Below, in pieces: positions 35,989 to 44,487 of a DNA stretch of 64,000 bases. The stretch is from Paenibacillus_E violae (GTDB lineage Bacteria > Bacillota > Bacilli > Paenibacillales > NBRC-103111). Under the pieces are notes generated by a model that was not told where the DNA came from, ran no database searches, and saw only the letters and a list, made by a program, of their open reading frames with translations. Position 1 is the stretch's first letter. The number at the start of each line of letters is the position of its first letter. The stretch covers positions 62,001-126,000 of the forward strand of contig NZ_JAWCUD010000003.1 of the NCBI RefSeq assembly GCF_032461945.1. The letters run 5' to 3'. The position numbers and the translations under genes are program-made.

Positions 35989-36034
35989 TAGACCAATACA
36001 GGCCCATCAAGGGCCTGCAAATTGGTCTTTTTCA
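35989..36034. terminator. Bidirectional terminator after the RCC1 pseudogene
   Basis: Two stacked stems, AGACCAAT with ATTGGTCT outside and AGGCCC with GGGCCT inside, are followed by a T-run on the plus strand. It separates the convergent RCC1 remnant and the symporter gene. Confidence 0.88.
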
Positions 36035-36064
36035 TTTCGCGTATAAGAGAGTATAGATAAACTA

Positions 36065-37021
36065 TCATTCGGCTTGGTTTGCCTTCAATGCCTCTTTCTC
36101 AGCACGGCGCGCAAACCATGTAGCCAGCAGAGAACCGGAAATGTTATGCCACACACTAAAGATTGCACTAGGAACGGCTGCGATCGGGCTAAAATGAGCC
36201 GAGGCTAGCGCCGCCCCAAGACCGGAGTTCTGCATGCCAGTTTCAAATAAAATGGCTTTACGCTTGCTTGAATTCATCCGGAACAGCTTAGCGAACAAGT
36301 AACCTAATAAATACCCGAGGCCGTTATGCAAAATGACAACCGCAAAAATTAGCAAACCGCTTTCGATAATTTTTGCTTTGCTGCCACCAACTACAATGGC
36401 CACAATGATGACAATTGCCAGTGTGGATACGAGCGGGAGTGCCTGTACACTCGCTTCAGCTTGTTTTCTGAACAGACTTTTTACGACAACACCTAGAATA
36501 ATAGGCAAAATAACAACTGTCAAAATGTCCTTAATGAGCGCTCCACCATCGATCGGCATCCAGCGTCCCGCAAGCAAGCTGATCAAAGCTGGTGTAGCCA
36601 GCGGTGCGATGAGTGTGGAAACGGAAGCAATGGACACACCAAGTGCAACGTCGCCTTTTGCAAGCAGCGCCATCACATTGGAGGATGTGCCGCTTGGGCA
36701 GCAGCCGACGAGAATGACACCAACAGCTATCTCCGGCGGCAAGTTCAACACAATAGCCAGCACATAGGCGAGCAGCGGCATAATAATATAATGACCGACA
36801 ACACCAATCAACACTTCTAGCGGACGACGAAATACTTCACGGAAATCAGCAGAGGACAGCGTAAGTCCCATCCCGAACATGACGACACCAAGAAAAATGG
36901 AAATGTAGCCCTTCAGCGGCGTAAATACCTCAGGCCAAAAAAATCCCAGACAAGCAAATAGGATAACCCATAGAGAAAAAGTTCCTCCTACGAACCGGCT
37001 TACTTTTGCAATTGTACTCAT
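36065..37021 (-). CDS. Bile acid:sodium symporter family transporter
   Basis: A membrane protein of 318 residues with nine or ten helices, member of the BASS family that couples uptake of organic anions to sodium. Family features are MFGMGLTLSSADF (about residues 49-61), the conserved VGCCPSGTSSNVMALLAKGD (about 124-143) and ETGMQNSGLGAALASAHF (about 258-275). In bacteria these proteins carry varied acids; bile salts are not implied. An inverted repeat overlaps its ribosome site (see 37025-37068). It is not in an operon. Confidence 0.92.
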   Translation of the reverse strand: MSTIAKVSRFVGGTFSLWVILFACLGFFWPEVFTPLKGYISIFLGVVMFGMGLTLSSADFREVFRRPLEVLIGVVGHYIIMPLLAYVLAIVLNLPPEIAVGVILVGCCPSGTSSNVMALLAKGDVALGVSIASVSTLIAPLATPALISLLAGRWMPIDGGALIKDILTVVILPIILGVVVKSLFRKQAEASVQALPLVSTLAIVIIVAIVVGGSKAKIIESGLLIFAVVILHNGLGYLLGYLFAKLFRMNSSKRKAILFETGMQNSGLGAALASAHFSPIAAVPSAIFSVWHNISGSLLATWFARRAEKEALKANQAE

Positions 37022-37024
37022 TCA

Positions 37025-37068
37025 ACCTAACCTCACTTATGATGTAATGTAACAAGCTAGAGTTAGGT
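37025..37068 (-). promoter_or_regulatory. Inverted repeat overlapping the symporter's ribosome site
   Basis: On the minus strand ACCTAAC (37062-37068) can pair with GTTAGGT (37025-37031), which sits inside the ribosome-binding region GTGAGGTTAGGTTGA just before the ATG. The loop is 30 nt. Translation control is possible but unproven. Confidence 0.3.
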
Positions 37069-37131
37069 CATTGTACGTGAAAATGAATAAAAAATCCACC
37101 TTTTTTATCTATGTCCTCGTAATTAAATGCG

Positions 37132-38064
37132 CTAATATCCTCGGCTTACGTCCACCGAATGGCGAATTCGTTCTTGTCCACTGTCCATGTCTTCCAGTAC
37201 GGCGAGCAAACCATCCATCGCTTCATCCACCCCTGTAACGGCGGAAATATGCGGGGTAATGGTCACGTTCGGATGGGACCACAATGGTGATTCTGCAGGC
37301 AGCGGCTCCTCTCGAAACACGTCAAGAACAGCTCGGCGCACCTGGCCTCGGTCTATTGCTTCAAGCAGTGCGGTTTCATCTACGGAGGCTCCCCGGCCAA
37401 CATTAATAAAGCTAGCACCTTGCAGGCAAGCGAACAAATGCTTTCCAAATAATTTATCCGTCGTTGGAGTCAAAGGAAGCGTGTTAATTACCCAGTCGGC
37501 CTCGGCTAACAACGAGTTCGCTTCGTTAATCGGAACCACCTTATCAAAATGAGGGTTCGATGCTCCGCTGCTTGATATACCATAAACGGTTACCCCGAAA
37601 GATTTAAGCATCTTCGCAATTTCACTACCAATTGTTCCGGTACCGAAAACAACGATGCTAAGCTGCTGTAGAAGCAACTGCTGTGAAGGCTGCCAATGTC
37701 TTTCTGTTTGATTTTGTTGAAATTTTTTATGATGCTGCACATCGGCAAGCATATAACTTAAGCAATACTGCCCTATTTTAAGCCCAAAGCTGCCGACGGT
37801 TCTGGTTAATAATACATCCTCTTTCCACTCACGATTATGTAAAAAGGCATCAACGCCAGCTCCAAGCGCATGAACCCACCGAAGCTTACCGAAATGAAAC
37901 GATTCCGTCGGTTTAAAAGCCACATAACCATCGGCCCATTCGAAGTGATTCGGGCGCACTTCCGCCTCTGGAAGAAACAAATACTCCCGCTTAGTGTCCA
38001 GCAAAGCTAACTTCTCCAGCTCTTTAAACATCCGCCCGGTCACCAAGATTTTTTTGATATCCAC
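37132..38064 (-). CDS. D-2-hydroxyacid dehydrogenase (NAD-dependent)
   Basis: A 310-residue cytoplasmic oxidoreductase of the D-isomer-specific 2-hydroxyacid dehydrogenase family, which interconverts 2-keto and 2-hydroxy acids. The Rossmann motif is VVFGTGTIGSEIAKML (about residues 138-153). The catalytic set is visible: Arg in FINVGRGASVDETAL, Glu in VFREEPLPAESPLW and His in VTITPHISAVTG. The best guess within the family is a glyoxylate/hydroxypyruvate-type enzyme, but specificity cannot be read. It stands alone next to the repeat array at 38196-38380. Confidence 0.92.
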   Translation of the reverse strand: MDIKKILVTGRMFKELEKLALLDTKREYLFLPEAEVRPNHFEWADGYVAFKPTESFHFGKLRWVHALGAGVDAFLHNREWKEDVLLTRTVGSFGLKIGQYCLSYMLADVQHHKKFQQNQTERHWQPSQQLLLQQLSIVVFGTGTIGSEIAKMLKSFGVTVYGISSSGASNPHFDKVVPINEANSLLAEADWVINTLPLTPTTDKLFGKHLFACLQGASFINVGRGASVDETALLEAIDRGQVRRAVLDVFREEPLPAESPLWSHPNVTITPHISAVTGVDEAMDGLLAVLEDMDSGQERIRHSVDVSRGY

Positions 38065-38195
38065 CTGCCACGCCTCCTATAGAATCCGTAAAACTATACA
38101 ATAGCAACTTATTATACCACGGCAATTCAGCGTTACTAAAATACTTGACGGAGGAGGGAACCTCGTCCTAGCGTTAAGTTGGTTAACGCTGCATC

Positions 38196-38380
38196 CTTGA
38201 GGAACTACAGGCCGCTATTCTAGCGCGTTCAGCCCGTGTCCGCGTTCAAGCGGAACTGCAGGGCCTTATTTGACCGCTAAACCATTTTCTTTAAAAAAAC
38301 GGACAAATAGCGGCCCACAGTTCCCTTCCGCGCGAAAAATAGCTTATTTCGATGAAATAGCGCCCTGTAGTTCCCATCGC
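38196..38380. repeat. Intergenic array of degenerate 50-51 bp spaced modules (site B)
   Basis: The 411-bp gap between the dehydrogenase and the hydrolase holds two forward modules (GGAACTACAGGCCGCTATT from 38201 and a copy from 38252, 51 bp apart). Two inverted modules follow, with TTCC ends at 38321 and 38371, 50 bp apart. Together they form an inverted pair of pairs able to fold on itself. No gene was found. The module is the same as at 9747-9993. Confidence 0.78.
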
Positions 38381-38429
38381 TGGCCAGGGAGGAACCGCTC
38401 AAGCGATTGCAACAATTCTGATAAATAAA

Positions 38430-38470
38430 AGCGGCAGTCACGGGAGAAGATCAGGCCCCAGACTGCCGCT
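38430..38470 (-). terminator. Terminator of the hydrolase gene
   Basis: Perfect 10-bp arms AGCGGCAGTC/GACTGCCGCT (38430-38439 and 38461-38470) are followed on the minus strand by TTTTATTT, right after the hydrolase stop codon. Confidence 0.88.
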
Positions 38471-38475
38471 GACTC

Positions 38476-39513
38476 TTAAATTTTGCTAACAACTTCCCTA
38501 TTTTGAAGCAGAGCAACCAGGTAGGCCAAGGTCAATCCTTGCCCCCATCCTTGTACTCTTTTCTTGGAGATTACTTTGTAATCATCTACGGAATACATCA
38601 CGGCCGTGCCTGCTGATACATTCCGCACGGAACCGTCTTCATCAATGTTTGCCAGAATGCCCTCATAAGCTTTGGCCATATAATTTTGATGCAGCGGGTG
38701 CGCATACGTGGTGAGTGCAGCAGCAATACCGGCTGAGGCTGATGTTTCCTCGTAAGAGGTTTCATCAGTCAATACCGTGCGCCACAGCCCATTCTCTGAC
38801 TGCAGCCTGACCAGAGCGCTTAATTGATCGCCAAGGGCCCCTCCGATCTGCATCCACATGGGCATGAAGGGATTCAGCATTTTGTACGCTTGCGCCATCG
38901 TATAAGCAGCCCATGCATTGGCTCTACCCCAGTAAATAGCGGACAAATGATCTTGTCTCACATTATCCCATGCGTGGTAGAACAAATTCGTCTTCGTGTC
39001 CTGCAGGTATTCTTCATGCCAGTAAAATTGATTCAGCGCATCTTCAATGTAAGCTTTATTGTCTATTTTGAATCCAAGCCGCAGTAGGAAATACGCCGCC
39101 ATGAATAACGTATCCGCCCATGCCTGCTCTGGAAAATCATTTTTGGAGGATACCGTATGTTGGAAAACACCCGAACCGAATCGGATGGCATCCTTTCGCA
39201 GATATTCGGCTTTCAAGAGTGCCAGGTCAAGGTACTTGGAGTCGTCCGTAGCTTCATACAAGGTCAGCATGGTATGCCCCATCGCACAAGCATTAACCAT
39301 CATCGGCGGCAACCCGAGCTCCAGGTACTCGTCCACCCATTTCACCAGAAAATCGATGTACTCCTGATTCCCCGTTACTTCCCATGCTTTGCAGATTCCA
39401 TAATAAGCTACTCCACAAGACCAGTTCCATGTGAAATCCATATTCATCGTTCTGCGGACTACCCGGTCTATGAGTTCTTTTACTTCGTTTTCATTGCATT
39501 CAAATTTCCGCAT
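38476..39513 (-). CDS. Glycoside hydrolase family 88/105 (unsaturated uronyl hydrolase)
   Basis: A 345-residue cytoplasmic enzyme with an (alpha/alpha)6 barrel layout, close to YteR-type GH105. These enzymes remove 4,5-unsaturated uronic acids left by polysaccharide lyases. The signature EQAWADTLFMAAYFL (about residues 128-142) contains the catalytic Asp, and TNLFYHAWD, IYWGRANAWAAYTMAQ and VQGWGQGLTLAYL are further family landmarks. It follows the sulfatase and importer genes on the same strand, but a terminator at 39678-39717 suggests it has its own promoter. With the sulfatase this points to a sulfated, uronic-acid-containing polysaccharide as target. GH88 versus GH105 cannot be settled by eye. 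Confidence 0.88.
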   Translation of the reverse strand: MRKFECNENEVKELIDRVVRRTMNMDFTWNWSCGVAYYGICKAWEVTGNQEYIDFLVKWVDEYLELGLPPMMVNACAMGHTMLTLYEATDDSKYLDLALLKAEYLRKDAIRFGSGVFQHTVSSKNDFPEQAWADTLFMAAYFLLRLGFKIDNKAYIEDALNQFYWHEEYLQDTKTNLFYHAWDNVRQDHLSAIYWGRANAWAAYTMAQAYKMLNPFMPMWMQIGGALGDQLSALVRLQSENGLWRTVLTDETSYEETSASAGIAAALTTYAHPLHQNYMAKAYEGILANIDEDGSVRNVSAGTAVMYSVDDYKVISKKRVQGWGQGLTLAYLVALLQNREVVSKI

Positions 39514-39677
39514 AGGATCGATACCTCCATCTATTCTGCCTGAAGAAATTTATAGCCTTAACGCACATATACCTATAAAAATAGCATAATTTTCGAGGGC
39601 ATTCTCCGCATTTTTAACTAAAAAATATACAAATCTCGCATATCTTGCGATTACATTTAGATAATGAAAGAAACAAC

Positions 39678-39717
39678 AAAAAAAGAGCGCACATTTTATA
39701 CTCTGTGCACTCTTTTT
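39678..39717. terminator. Terminator after the sulfatase gene
   Basis: Arms AAAAAGAGCGCACA and TGTGCACTCTTTTT (one mismatch) with a 10-nt loop give a strong two-way terminator. It lies 20 bp beyond the sulfatase stop, ending the transport operon. Confidence 0.85.
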
Positions 39718-39736
39718 AACTTTCTGCAAACATCTA

Positions 39737-41155
39737 TCAACCCAGATCAAACTTATCCATTGTCCGATCTAACCAACTTTGCAGCTCTTTTTCCAGCGAT
39801 ATCAAAAGTTCCGTCTGCGGCCGCTCATACAGCACAACAGGATTCAGCTGATAAGGATCCTTCTCATGATCATAGAAGAAGCGTTGCACTTCTACTCCAG
39901 GTACATATCCTCTATGTACGACATAGGTGTACAAGCTTGTACGGATACCCCGCCAACCATATCGGCGGTTGTCCAAGCCAGAAGCGGCGAAGAGCTCCAT
40001 CGCATCCTTTCTTCCAGGAAAGGCGGAAAGGAAGGCCGAGGATATGTCGGTTTGTTTCGTACCTAGGATATCGCCGGACAGATCCATACCTTCTACAGCA
40101 GCAGGTACGGGAATGCCGGCAAGACCGAGCAGCGTAGGCATAATATCCACACTGTTAAAAAGCAAATTCGTGCTACCCTGCTCAATCATGCCTCTCCAAC
40201 TCATTAGACAAGGAATCGCGATGGATTCCTCATGCCAAGAATGCTTCGCCATTAAACCATGCGAGCCCATGAGCTCACCGTGATCCGACGAAAGTACGAT
40301 CAACGTGTTTTCCGCCATCCCGAGCTGCTCGACTTCCCGCCAAATTCGGCCGAATTGTTCATCCATGCCAGACACCGCTGCGAAGTAATCGCGGGTATAC
40401 CGATTCAGCGCCTCATCCCCGCTTTCAAAGGGCTCACCGGTATGCGCTGCAAGATGATCCGAACTTACGTTCGGTCGCAAGTTCAACTCTCGACCACGAT
40501 AGATTTCCTTGTAGCGATCCGGCACAAGTTCAAAGGGGCTATGAGGCGGATTCCAAGAGACAAATAAAGCAAACGGTCGATCATCCTTTTCGGTTTCTTT
40601 CCCTTTTGCCCGAATAAAGTCTAACGCAACATCCGTTTCATGCTCCAATGACCACTGGTCGACTTGAATCATCTCCGGCGTGTCTTTCCAATAATGCGGC
40701 TTCAGATGATGATCGTATGCGCCGTAGGAATACCAGAAATCAAAGCCGTGCCGTTTCGACCCCGGCGGTGTGTACGCATCCCATTCACGCGCTCCGGATT
40801 CAGGCTCTGGACACCGGTTTTGCTCAGGTAAATCCAGATGCCATTTGCCAATATAACCTGTTTGATACCCAGCTGCCTTCAACACATCTCCCACACAAAC
40901 TTCGTCCGCGCTTAGCATAATTTCCGCTCCGATCTTACAGTTCGTATAGACACCTGTCGATTGCGGATATCTGCCTGTCATGAGCGCCGCCCGGTGCGGA
41001 GAACAAAGCGGTGTACAAGAGAGCGCATGGTTAAACACTAGGCTCTCCTGCGCGAATCGGTCGATATTGGGCGTGATGACAGGATCCTCCCCCACAAAAC
41101 CGACAGCCTGCTTCCGCCATTGATCAGCAAAAATATAAATGATATTTGGCTTCAT
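39737..41155 (-). CDS. Sulfatase (type I, formylglycine-dependent)
   Basis: A 472-residue sulfatase without a signal peptide, so it acts in the cytoplasm on imported fragments. Near the start IIYIFADQWR gives a metal-binding Asp. The active-site motif CSPHRAALMTGRYPQSTG has the Cys (residue 51) that is converted to formylglycine, in the form C-x-P-x-R. Further metal ligands lie in LSSDHGELMGSHG near residue 290, and the later AKHSW supplies a substrate-site Lys/His. A dedicated maturase must be encoded elsewhere. It starts 7 bp after the permease at 41163, so it belongs to the same operon. It resembles heparan/choline-type sulfatases; the exact sulfate ester is unknown. Confidence 0.93.
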   Translation of the reverse strand: MKPNIIYIFADQWRKQAVGFVGEDPVITPNIDRFAQESLVFNHALSCTPLCSPHRAALMTGRYPQSTGVYTNCKIGAEIMLSADEVCVGDVLKAAGYQTGYIGKWHLDLPEQNRCPEPESGAREWDAYTPPGSKRHGFDFWYSYGAYDHHLKPHYWKDTPEMIQVDQWSLEHETDVALDFIRAKGKETEKDDRPFALFVSWNPPHSPFELVPDRYKEIYRGRELNLRPNVSSDHLAAHTGEPFESGDEALNRYTRDYFAAVSGMDEQFGRIWREVEQLGMAENTLIVLSSDHGELMGSHGLMAKHSWHEESIAIPCLMSWRGMIEQGSTNLLFNSVDIMPTLLGLAGIPVPAAVEGMDLSGDILGTKQTDISSAFLSAFPGRKDAMELFAASGLDNRRYGWRGIRTSLYTYVVHRGYVPGVEVQRFFYDHEKDPYQLNPVVLYERPQTELLISLEKELQSWLDRTMDKFDLG

Positions 41156-41162
41156 GTTAGAC

Positions 41163-42041
41163 TCACCCTTTAACCGCGCCTGCGGAAATCCCTTCGACGA
41201 AATGGTCTTGAGCCATAAAGTAAATGATGATAGTCGGAATAATGGCGCAAACCGCTGCTGCCATTAACGGGCCATACTCCGTAGCATGCTCGGATTGGAA
41301 ATGCTGCATGCCGAGCTGGAGCGTAAATAAGTTATCCGAATTCAAGTAGATCAAAGGACCGAGGAAATCATTCCATGCGTGCATGAAGGTAAAGATCGTC
41401 AAGCTGGCAATCGCCGGCCGAATGAGTGGCAGGATGACCCTTGCATAGATGCCAAACTCACTTAAGCCGTCAATTCTGGCAGCTTCCGAAAGCTCCTCTG
41501 GAATAGACATAAAAAACTGTCTGAACAAGAACACGCCAAATGGACTAAAAGCCCCCAACAAAATCAACGCCCAATGTGAATCGATTAGCCCGATTTTCTT
41601 CATTAACATAAACTGTGGGATCATCATGACTTGGTAAGGTACCATCATCGTTGCCACATACAGGAAAAACAGTTTATCCCTCTCCGGAAATTTCACTTTG
41701 GCGAACGCATAAGCAGCCGTAGAGCATGTAATAATTTGCAGCAGTGTAGTTAGCACGGCGATTTTGATCGTATTCAAGTAATAGGTGAAAAAAGGAAGCT
41801 GCGTCCACACCTTGCTGTAATTCGACCAGTAAAAATGACTCGGTATCCACTGAATCGGGAAGCTGAATATTTCCGCCTCCGACTTCACCGATGCGGAAAG
41901 CATCCAGAGGAAAGGAACAACCATGGACAAGGCGACAATGGTCACGACCACATATAAAACCGCTTTTCTAATCCATGCGCCAAGTTGGGTGCGCCTCGGT
42001 AACGTCACCATAGACCGACTTGATTCTATTCGTGTATTCAT
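41163..42041 (-). CDS. Sugar ABC transporter permease, MalG/CUT1 type
   Basis: Membrane permease of 292 residues with six helices. The EAA loop reads ELSEAARIDGLSEFGIYARV and the C-terminus FVEGISAGAVKG, both typical of MalG-like subunits. A GGGAGAAG ribosome site precedes the ATG. It forms the third importer with the UgpA-like permease (24 bp upstream) and the lipoprotein at 43038, and is followed by the sulfatase. Confidence 0.93.
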   Translation of the reverse strand: MNTRIESSRSMVTLPRRTQLGAWIRKAVLYVVVTIVALSMVVPFLWMLSASVKSEAEIFSFPIQWIPSHFYWSNYSKVWTQLPFFTYYLNTIKIAVLTTLLQIITCSTAAYAFAKVKFPERDKLFFLYVATMMVPYQVMMIPQFMLMKKIGLIDSHWALILLGAFSPFGVFLFRQFFMSIPEELSEAARIDGLSEFGIYARVILPLIRPAIASLTIFTFMHAWNDFLGPLIYLNSDNLFTLQLGMQHFQSEHATEYGPLMAAAVCAIIPTIIIYFMAQDHFVEGISAGAVKG

Positions 42042-42075
42042 GTTGGCTTCTCCCTTCTCTAACCCGTTAAACTCG

Positions 42076-42966
42076 TTAGGAGTAGTTCACCCAACGTTTT
42101 TGCCCTCTAAATTGAATCAATGTAATGACTAGAATAATCGCGAACAGCACATAAGCCATGGCAGAGGCATAGCCATATTCAAAGCGCTGGAAGGCCGTAT
42201 AATAAATGTCGTAAACCAGCATGTGCGTTGAACGGCCAGGGCCTCCTTTGGTCAAGACAAAGACCAGATCAAATACTTTGAACGAATTGATAATGCCCAT
42301 AATAATGGTAAAGAAAATGACCGGCGACAGCATCGGCAATGTTATATTGCGGAACTGTGAGACTTTGCCTGCGCCATCAATTTCCGCTGCTTCATAGAGA
42401 TCCTTAGGAATTCCCTGCAAGCCGGCTAAATAGAGCACCATATAGTAACCTATCGAATGCCAGATGCTGACGATAATGACCGAGAGGAGCGCCCAATGTG
42501 TCGATGCAAGCCAAGTTGGCGGATTGTCCATCCCAAGGCTTCTGAGAAAGCCGTTAATCGGCCCCATGGTCGGGTTATAAAGCAGCTGCCACACGACAGC
42601 TACGGCAATGGTTGCCGTAATATGCGGTAGAAAAATTGCCGTTCGAAATATTTTAACGCCTCTCAAGCCTTTATTGAGGGCGACTGCTGCCAAAATCGCA
42701 AGAATCAGCGTCACCGGTACGGAAACGGCTGTCATAAGTAAACTATTGAGCAGGGAGATCCGGAACGTTTCATCGCTCCATAAACGCGTATAATTCGATA
42801 ATCCCGCAAATTCAATTTCACCAAACCCGTTCCACTCCGTAAAACTCATGAGGAAGGAAGCACACACTGGTAAGCAAATAAAAATCAAAAATCCAAGTAT
42901 ATTGGGAAGCAGAAATGTATACCCTGTCAATCGATTACGCCGTAATGCTTTGCTCGAACCCTTCAT
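42076..42966 (-). CDS. Sugar ABC transporter permease, UgpA/MalF type
   Basis: Membrane permease of about 296 residues with six helices, the EAA loop DLYEAAEIDGAGKVSQFRNI and the LTKGGPGRSTHMLVYDIY segment typical of MsmF/UgpA-like proteins. I choose the ATG at 42966, which has AGGGGTG about 6 nt upstream; an in-frame start six codons earlier lies within that site. It follows the binding-protein gene after a perfect stem-loop. Confidence 0.92.
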   Translation of the reverse strand: MKGSSKALRRNRLTGYTFLLPNILGFLIFICLPVCASFLMSFTEWNGFGEIEFAGLSNYTRLWSDETFRISLLNSLLMTAVSVPVTLILAILAAVALNKGLRGVKIFRTAIFLPHITATIAVAVVWQLLYNPTMGPINGFLRSLGMDNPPTWLASTHWALLSVIIVSIWHSIGYYMVLYLAGLQGIPKDLYEAAEIDGAGKVSQFRNITLPMLSPVIFFTIIMGIINSFKVFDLVFVLTKGGPGRSTHMLVYDIYYTAFQRFEYGYASAMAYVLFAIILVITLIQFRGQKRWVNYS

Positions 42967-42990
42967 ATGCTTCACCCCTATCAAAGCAGT

Positions 42991-43018
42991 CGAGCTTCAC
43001 TACATGGAGCGAAGCTCG
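42991..43018 (-). terminator. Stem-loop between binding-protein and permease genes (third importer)
   Basis: Perfect 8-bp arms CGAGCTTC/GAAGCTCG (42991-42998 and 43011-43018) lie 20 bp after the lipoprotein stop with no T-run following. It is probably an mRNA-stabilising or partial-termination element. Confidence 0.65.
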
Positions 43019-43037
43019 GCCGTTTCTGTTCTGTCCC

Positions 43038-44357
43038 TTACTTTTTGCCTGCTTTGTAATCCTTGGCATATTTATCGGCCCATTCGGAGGCAACGCGCTG
43101 GCCGATCTTTTGAATCGCTTGATCGACGGTCTGAGCACCAGTTAAAGCCATTTCGCCTTCTTGCTTGTAAACGCTGTTCACCAAAATGTTTTTCACACCA
43201 GGCAGCAGCGGATATTCCGGATATTCTTTTTGTTCCACGAAATAATGGATGTTTTTAGGCTTCAAGCTGCCGTCACCAATATACGTCTTGCGGATTTCAT
43301 CGTTTATATATCCTGTGAGAAAGCCTTTCGCCGCAAACTGCTTCGCACCTTTCACGCCGGTCATGAACTGAAGCACTTTGAACGCTTCTTCTTTGTGCTT
43401 GGAATTCTTGTTCACCATCAAGGACACCGGAGTCGCCAAGCTCGTATTGGCTGCTACGCCTTCCGGATGCGGAACGGGAACAACGTCCCAATCAAAGCTG
43501 ATTTTCTTCTCGGCTTCCGCTTGTCTAAGCTGTGCCACATGCCAGTCCCCGATCAGATTCATTGCCATATTGCCCTTCTGGAAAGCGGCGTTGTAATGTG
43601 CATTTGTCGTAATCTGTTCGGCCCACCCCATCATCGAGCCGTCTTTTTCCATATCCAAACGGAATTGAAGGCCTTTCTTGAACGCCGATAAGTCTTTATC
43701 GATGATCGAAGCGCCGGTTTGAACGCCTTGCATATACCACGTTTGTGCCCATGGATGCAAGAATGCCCCGTACGTTTTATTGGCGCCTTCCCCTTTGGTC
43801 ATCTTCTTCGCCAGTTCACGGAATTCATCCCATGTCATATCCGCTTTCGGATAGGCAACGCCGGCTTGATCGAACAATGTTTTGTTGTAGAACAACATCC
43901 AGTTGGATTTCCGGTAAGGAAGTCCGAAAACTTTATCGTTAACTTTTAACGCATCATACAGCGGACCATATCCAGAAACATCCACGTTCGCCTTTTTGAC
44001 ATAATCGTCTAACGGCTCCAAAATGCCTGTGTCCAGAAACACATCCATGTTGCCGCCGAACAAATCGATATTATCCCCAGAAGACAGCTGCATGCGGAGC
44101 TTTTCGTAGTACTGTGCTTGTGGAATCGTTTCAAATTGCACTTGGATCGTCGGGTTCTCTTTACTAAATTCTTCGTAAGCGGTTTTAAACGTTTCCAAAT
44201 CATCCTGAAGTACCGTTGCTTTCAAACTCACTTGAGCCGCTTTAGCGTCTGGGGATGCCGCGCTTTTATCTCCTGCCGTTTGCCCGGCGGACCCGCATCC
44301 AGCCAGCAATCCCAACAGCAAAGAGCCTGTCACAGCAAGCTTTAAACTTTTTTTCAT
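43038..44357 (-). CDS. Extracellular sugar-binding lipoprotein of an ABC importer
   Basis: A 439-residue solute-binding lipoprotein. Its signal ends in lipobox LLAGC (residues 17-21), followed by a short Ala/Ser-rich linker and the SBP_bac fold. As first gene of the operon (binding protein, two permeases, sulfatase) it should bind a fragment of a sulfated glycan outside the cell. A cre-like site lies in the leader. It is divergent from a sensor kinase gene, which probably controls it together with the NarL-type and AraC regulators. Confidence 0.93.
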   Translation of the reverse strand: MKKSLKLAVTGSLLLGLLAGCGSAGQTAGDKSAASPDAKAAQVSLKATVLQDDLETFKTAYEEFSKENPTIQVQFETIPQAQYYEKLRMQLSSGDNIDLFGGNMDVFLDTGILEPLDDYVKKANVDVSGYGPLYDALKVNDKVFGLPYRKSNWMLFYNKTLFDQAGVAYPKADMTWDEFRELAKKMTKGEGANKTYGAFLHPWAQTWYMQGVQTGASIIDKDLSAFKKGLQFRLDMEKDGSMMGWAEQITTNAHYNAAFQKGNMAMNLIGDWHVAQLRQAEAEKKISFDWDVVPVPHPEGVAANTSLATPVSLMVNKNSKHKEEAFKVLQFMTGVKGAKQFAAKGFLTGYINDEIRKTYIGDGSLKPKNIHYFVEQKEYPEYPLLPGVKNILVNSVYKQEGEMALTGAQTVDQAIQKIGQRVASEWADKYAKDYKAGKK

Positions 44358-44386
44358 TTGACACCCACCCTTTTTTTGATATGATT

Positions 44387-44400
44387 TGTGTGCGCTTTCT
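44387..44400 (-). promoter_or_regulatory. CcpA cre-like site before the third binding-protein gene
   Basis: The minus strand reads AGAAAGCGCACACA, 12 of 14 matches to the cre consensus TGWAANCGNTNWCA, about 30 bp before the start codon. Confidence 0.4.
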
Positions 44401-44487
44401 TATTTTGAATTATACGTAGACACCAATCAGGCCGACAGATGAATGTTTTATTCCCCCCCTTTTGCCTGAAGAGAAGGAAGTGATTCT

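Noticed and set aside
39514..39677. Promoter search before the GH88/GH105 gene
   Set aside because: The region is AT-rich with many possible -10 boxes and no -35 that I could prefer; no site claimed.
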